A stretch of DNA of 64,000 nt. It comes from Rahnella rivi. GTDB taxonomy: Bacteria > Pseudomonadota > Gammaproteobacteria > Enterobacterales > Enterobacteriaceae. Shown here piece by piece: positions 60,967 through 64,000 of the stretch (its first letter is position 1; each line of letters starts with the position of its first letter). The stretch covers positions 310,001-374,000 of the forward strand of contig NZ_JAFMOX010000066.1 of NCBI RefSeq assembly GCF_019049655.1, in the 5' to 3' direction. The notes beneath the pieces were generated by a model. That model was given only the letters and a program-made list of their open reading frames with translations, had not been told where the DNA came from and made no database searches. Made by a program: the position numbers and the translations under genes.

Positions 60967-62064
60967 TCAGTTAGCCGAGCTTTTGAGCTGGTTGTCCTGC
61001 TGATGTTGCTCCAGCGCCAGTTCGATCAGGCGGGTGATCAGGTCAGTGTAACCTAAACCACTGGCTGCCCAGAGTTTCGGGTACATGCTGATATTGGTGA
61101 AGCCCGGCAAGGTATTGATCTCGTTGATCACCACGTCACCCTGCTCCGTCAGGAAAACATCGACCCGCGCCATGCCGCGACATTCCAGAACCTGAAATGC
61201 CTGTAATGCGATTGCACGAATGCGGTCGTGTGTTTCCGGTGGTAAATCCGCGGGTACAGCGATGGATGCGCCGGACTCATTGATATATTTGGTATCGTAA
61301 GAATAGAAGTCGTCATGCAGGATCACTTCGCCACACACGCTGGCCTGCGGGTGATCGTTGCCTAATACCGCGCATTCAATTTCGCGGCCTTTGATTGCCG
61401 ACTCCACCAATACTTTATGGTCGAAGCTGAACGCGTCATCCAGAGCACGAAGGTAACCGGCCTCATCGCTGATTTTACTCACACCGACCGATGATCCCTG
61501 ATTCGCCGGTTTGATAAACAACGGCAAACCGAGTTGCTGCGAAACACTGGCAAAGGTGTTTTTCTGACGATTCGCGCGGGTCAGACAGACGAATGGCGCG
61601 ACGGAAAGCCCGGCATCGCGCAGCAAACGCTTGGTCACGTCTTTGTCCATGCTGACCGCCGACCCTAAAACGCCGGAGCCGACAAACGCGATATTCGCCA
61701 TGCGCAGTAAACCCTGCAAAGAGCCGTCTTCCCCCAGCGTGCCGTGGACAATCGGGAAGATCACATCCACCTGCGACAACGCACTGGCGCTGTGGGTTTC
61801 GATTAACTGATTTTCGGTCTGACCGGGGATCAGCGCGACCTGATTATTCGAGCGGTTAAGGGCAATCAGCGAGGGGTTTTCAGCGTTGATCAGGTAGTTG
61901 CTGGCATCGTTAATATGCCATTCGCCTTTCTTATCAATACCCAATAACGTCACATCAAAACGTTGTTTATCAATGGCATCGACTATGTTTTTCGCCGACT
62001 GCAATGACACTTCATGTTCTGCCGATTTACCACCAAAAATGATGCCTACCCGTAATTTACTCAC
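60967..62064 (-). CDS. ddlA: D-alanine--D-alanine ligase A
   Basis: ATP-grasp ligase making D-Ala-D-Ala for peptidoglycan, 365 aa. It matches recalled DdlA: GIIFGGKSAEHEVSLQSAKN, IFPIVHGTLGEDGSLQG, FIKPANQGSSVGVSK, RVDVFLTEQGDVVINEINT and PGFTNISMYPKLW. Paralogue of ddlB; location outside the dcw cluster fits ddlA. Confidence 0.95.
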   Translation of the reverse strand: MSKLRVGIIFGGKSAEHEVSLQSAKNIVDAIDKQRFDVTLLGIDKKGEWHINDASNYLINAENPSLIALNRSNNQVALIPGQTENQLIETHSASALSQVDVIFPIVHGTLGEDGSLQGLLRMANIAFVGSGVLGSAVSMDKDVTKRLLRDAGLSVAPFVCLTRANRQKNTFASVSQQLGLPLFIKPANQGSSVGVSKISDEAGYLRALDDAFSFDHKVLVESAIKGREIECAVLGNDHPQASVCGEVILHDDFYSYDTKYINESGASIAVPADLPPETHDRIRAIALQAFQVLECRGMARVDVFLTEQGDVVINEINTLPGFTNISMYPKLWAASGLGYTDLITRLIELALEQHQQDNQLKSSAN

Positions 62065-62131
62065 CTGCTGCTCCTTGCTGCCAGCGTGAGGGCTGGCAGG
62101 GAATTTTTCTGTTAACGTTTTGGCTTAAAAA

Positions 62132-62461
62132 CTAGTCAACCACAAATAATTTCGCGCCAACCGGCGTCGATGAACGATGCGCCTCGGCATTGTCCGCCAC
62201 CTGATAACTCATCCCCGGAGAAAGCGTAAACGTGCGGCCATCCTCCAGGCGCGTATGCAATTCACCTTCCAGACAAAACAGAACGTGGCCCTTGCTGCAC
62301 CAGTGATCCGCTTCATAACCGGCGGAATATTCCACAATGCGCACGCGTATATCGCCAAATTTCTGGGTGCGCCACAGCGCCATCCCCACATCGCCCGGAT
62401 GCTGAGTCGGCGTGACCTCGCGCCAGTCGGTGGTGCAAAACGGAATCGCATCAAGCTTCAT
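62132..62461 (-). CDS. DHCW-motif cupin protein
   Basis: A 109-aa single-domain cupin. The ATG at 62461 (MKLDAIPFCTTDWREV) is the family-like start; the longer frame to 62515 adds an unlikely hydrophobic tail. It has the blocks EADHWCSKGHVLFCLEGEL and LSPGMSYQVADNAEAHRSST, typical of the small cupin family named for a Asp-His-Cys/Trp motif (here DHWC). Function unknown; it lies 68 bp downstream of ddlA's start region. Confidence 0.8.
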   Translation of the reverse strand: MKLDAIPFCTTDWREVTPTQHPGDVGMALWRTQKFGDIRVRIVEYSAGYEADHWCSKGHVLFCLEGELHTRLEDGRTFTLSPGMSYQVADNAEAHRSSTPVGAKLFVVD

Positions 62462-62821
62462 GAATTTCTCAGTGTCGGAAAACAAGGAAAGCCAGCATAA
62501 AAGTGAGCGCTTCATTTATCAATCGCTTGCTAAAACAAAACCACGGGAGACAAAACCGGCTTTGGAAGAAAAGTTACGTAAAGACGATTAATCTCAGAGA
62601 CAGCCCGCAGCCCTCGCGGGCTGTGGCCTGTAAGCAGGCAGCCAAAATACGGTGAAAAGACTGTGTTGCCGGAGGTGTCTGTGCGACAGACTTCACGTTT
62701 TATCGACTATGCTTATTGTTCGAATGAGACAGCGGAAACATAACGCAGAAAGGCGTACGCACCTCAATTCCAACGCGCGGCTGATTTTTAAAGCGGCGCG
62801 CCACAAAACAAGGAGCACCAC
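62462..62821. other. Intergenic region cupin / aldehyde dehydrogenase
   Basis: A 360-bp gap. It contains a perfect 9-bp hairpin ACAGCCCGC / GCGGGCTGT (62600-62608 with 62616-62624) without a T run. The 62-codon plus frame at 62652 is Arg/Cys-rich and not credible. Promoters of both genes are presumed here. Confidence 0.5.
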
Positions 62822-64000
62822 ATGCCATATCAAACGATAAATCCGTTCAACAACAAACTCATCAAAGAATACCAGACGCACAACGATAAGCAGGTCGAGG
62901 AAACGCTGGCCACCGCGCATGCGTTGTACAAATCCGACTGGGCACAGGGCGATATCCAGCAACGTGTGAAAGTCCTGCATAAGCTGTCGGAAATCATGTC
63001 GTCGCGCGTCGATGAACTGGCCAAAATTGTCAGCGTCGAGATGGGCAAGCTTATTGAGCAAAGCCGTGGCGAAGTGCAAATTTGCGCAGATATTGCGAAA
63101 TTCTATGCCGAAAAAGCGGAAGAATTCCTCAAACCTGTGCCTTATAAGTCAGACCTGGGTGAAGCCTGGGTAGAGCACCATCCAATCGGCGTGATCATGG
63201 CCGTCGAACCGTGGAACTTCCCGTTCTACCAGCTGATGCGAGTTCTGGCACCGAACCTGGCTTCCGGTAACAGCGTGATTGTGAAACACGCCAGCATTGT
63301 GCCGCACTGTGCGGAAACCTTTGAAAAGCTGGTGACCGAAGCCGGTGCGCCAAAAGGCGCCTATACCAACCTGTTTATTTCGCAGGATCAGGTCGCGTCA
63401 ATCATTGACGATGACCGCGTTCAGGGCGTGGCGCTGACCGGTTCGGAAAAAGCCGGTGCCGTGGTCGCTGCCCGTGCTGCCGGTAAGCTGAAAAAATCCA
63501 CGCTGGAGCTGGGCGGGAACGACGTGTTTGCCGTGCTCGACGATGCGGATATCGATAAAGCGGCTAAAGCCGGTGCGCAGGCACGTATCTCCAACGCAGG
63601 TCAGGTGTGTACCGCGGCCAAACGTTTCATCATTCATGAAAAAGTCGCCGATGAATTCCTGAAAAAATTCACCGAACACTTTAAAGCGCTGAAGATGGGC
63701 GATCCGCTGGATAAATCCACCTCGCTGGGCCCGTTGTCCTCTGCCGATGCGGTGAAAACGCTGAGCAAGCAGGTGGATGACGCCGTAAAACACGGGGCGA
63801 AACTGCACTTTGGCGGTAAAAAGGTGACAGACAATCCGGGTAACTTCTTCGAGCCAACGATTCTGACGCACATTACCCGCGACAATCCGGCATATTTTGA
63901 AGAGTTCTTTGGCCCGGTCGCCCAGGTGTATGTGGTGAAAAATGACGAGGAACTGGTGAAACTTGCCAATGACTCGCACTACGGCCTCGGCGGTTCGGTC
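62822..64000 (+). CDS. NAD(P)-dependent succinate-semialdehyde-type aldehyde dehydrogenase (3' truncated by window edge)
   Basis: The first 393 codons are present, starting MPYQTINPFNNKLIKEY after AAGGAGCACC; the frame is still open at base 64000. It has the aldehyde dehydrogenase motifs VEPWNFPFYQLMR, LTGSEKAG, the general-base Glu in TLELGGND and the catalytic Cys in NAGQVCTAAKRFI; EEFFGPVAQVYVV is near the end. It is closest to GabD/Sad-type enzymes (short N-terminus, KHAS in the cofactor site), so succinate semialdehyde is the likely but unproven substrate. Confidence 0.88.
   Translation, partial: MPYQTINPFNNKLIKEYQTHNDKQVEETLATAHALYKSDWAQGDIQQRVKVLHKLSEIMSSRVDELAKIVSVEMGKLIEQSRGEVQICADIAKFYAEKAEEFLKPVPYKSDLGEAWVEHHPIGVIMAVEPWNFPFYQLMRVLAPNLASGNSVIVKHASIVPHCAETFEKLVTEAGAPKGAYTNLFISQDQVASIIDDDRVQGVALTGSEKAGAVVAARAAGKLKKSTLELGGNDVFAVLDDADIDKAAKAGAQARISNAGQVCTAAKRFIIHEKVADEFLKKFTEHFKALKMGDPLDKSTSLGPLSSADAVKTLSKQVDDAVKHGAKLHFGGKKVTDNPGNFFEPTILTHITRDNPAYFEEFFGPVAQVYVVKNDEELVKLANDSHYGLGGSV

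Noticed and set aside
62652..62840. 62-codon plus-strand frame before the aldehyde dehydrogenase
   Set aside because: Cys/Arg-rich, overlaps the ribosome site of the dehydrogenase in another frame, and has no family resemblance.

Overview
The window is chromosomal DNA from a member of the Enterobacterales. The syntenic block yejE-yejF-yejG ... bcr-rsuA-radD-rplY-yejK-yejL-yejM reads as the E. coli yej region, and micF sits divergent to an OmpC-type porin. The presence of scsABCD, a second FtsI-like transpeptidase, abgABT and a three-subunit membrane gluconate dehydrogenase suggests a Rahnella/Ewingella/Serratia-like bacterium; the genus is a guess from gene content. No rRNA, tRNA, prophage, transposase or CRISPR array was recognised.

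Layout. 1-3012: end of the yejABEF peptide/microcin importer and yejG. 3658-12175: a sugar-acid block lying between yejG and bcr, with a periplasmic gluconate (or ketogluconate) dehydrogenase of three subunits, idnO plus a second SDR, a divergent IdnR-like LacI regulator, an MFS carrier and an unknown 115-aa protein. 12272-20162: bcr, rsuA, radD, rplY, yejK, yejL, yejM. 20238-23781: scsDCBA (periplasmic thiol/copper stress) behind a CpxR-like box. 23977-28286: LexA-boxed dinI-like gene, PBP3-like transpeptidase, two tiny membrane ORFs, a MarA-like regulator, and a DUF1348/TetR divergent pair with a mirrored double operator. 28378-29947: ompC-type porin and micF. 30351-34208: DUF4034/Sel1-like protein, a large structured non-coding element (A), and a GNAT/XRE-cupin pair. 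34386-41278: a nine-gene MerR-led operon (SnoaL-like, SDR, flavin oxidase, DUF1365, CFA-synthase-like methyltransferase, DUF2878, chalcone-isomerase-like, DUF3833) that looks like a stress- or light-linked membrane-lipid modification system. 41329-46505: yedA, a 58-aa membrane protein, and osmF-yehYXW. 46883-50309: MFS transporter, structured element B, SUFU-domain protein. 50451-55914: abgR and abgABT. 55918-59440: an MpaB-type oxygenase/TetR pair facing a secreted 85-aa protein and three tandem BhsA-like genes. 59683-64000: MFS protein, ddlA, a DHCW-type cupin, and the start of an aldehyde dehydrogenase.

Two things stand out. First, two long intergenic elements (about 730 and 790 bp, 16 kb apart) share modular architecture: facing inverted arms, repeated hairpins, internal tandem repeats, and one stem whose inner base pairs differ between copies by compensatory changes. 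This points to a conserved structured DNA or RNA element. Second, the TetR gene at 57458 faces three promoters of identical geometry: operator-like half site, 10 bp, -35, 17 bp, -10, then a TTATCG-type palindrome. These precede a secreted peptide gene and two of three BhsA paralogues, so a small local envelope-stress regulon is likely.

All gene names rest on remembered family sequences and synteny, not on searches.
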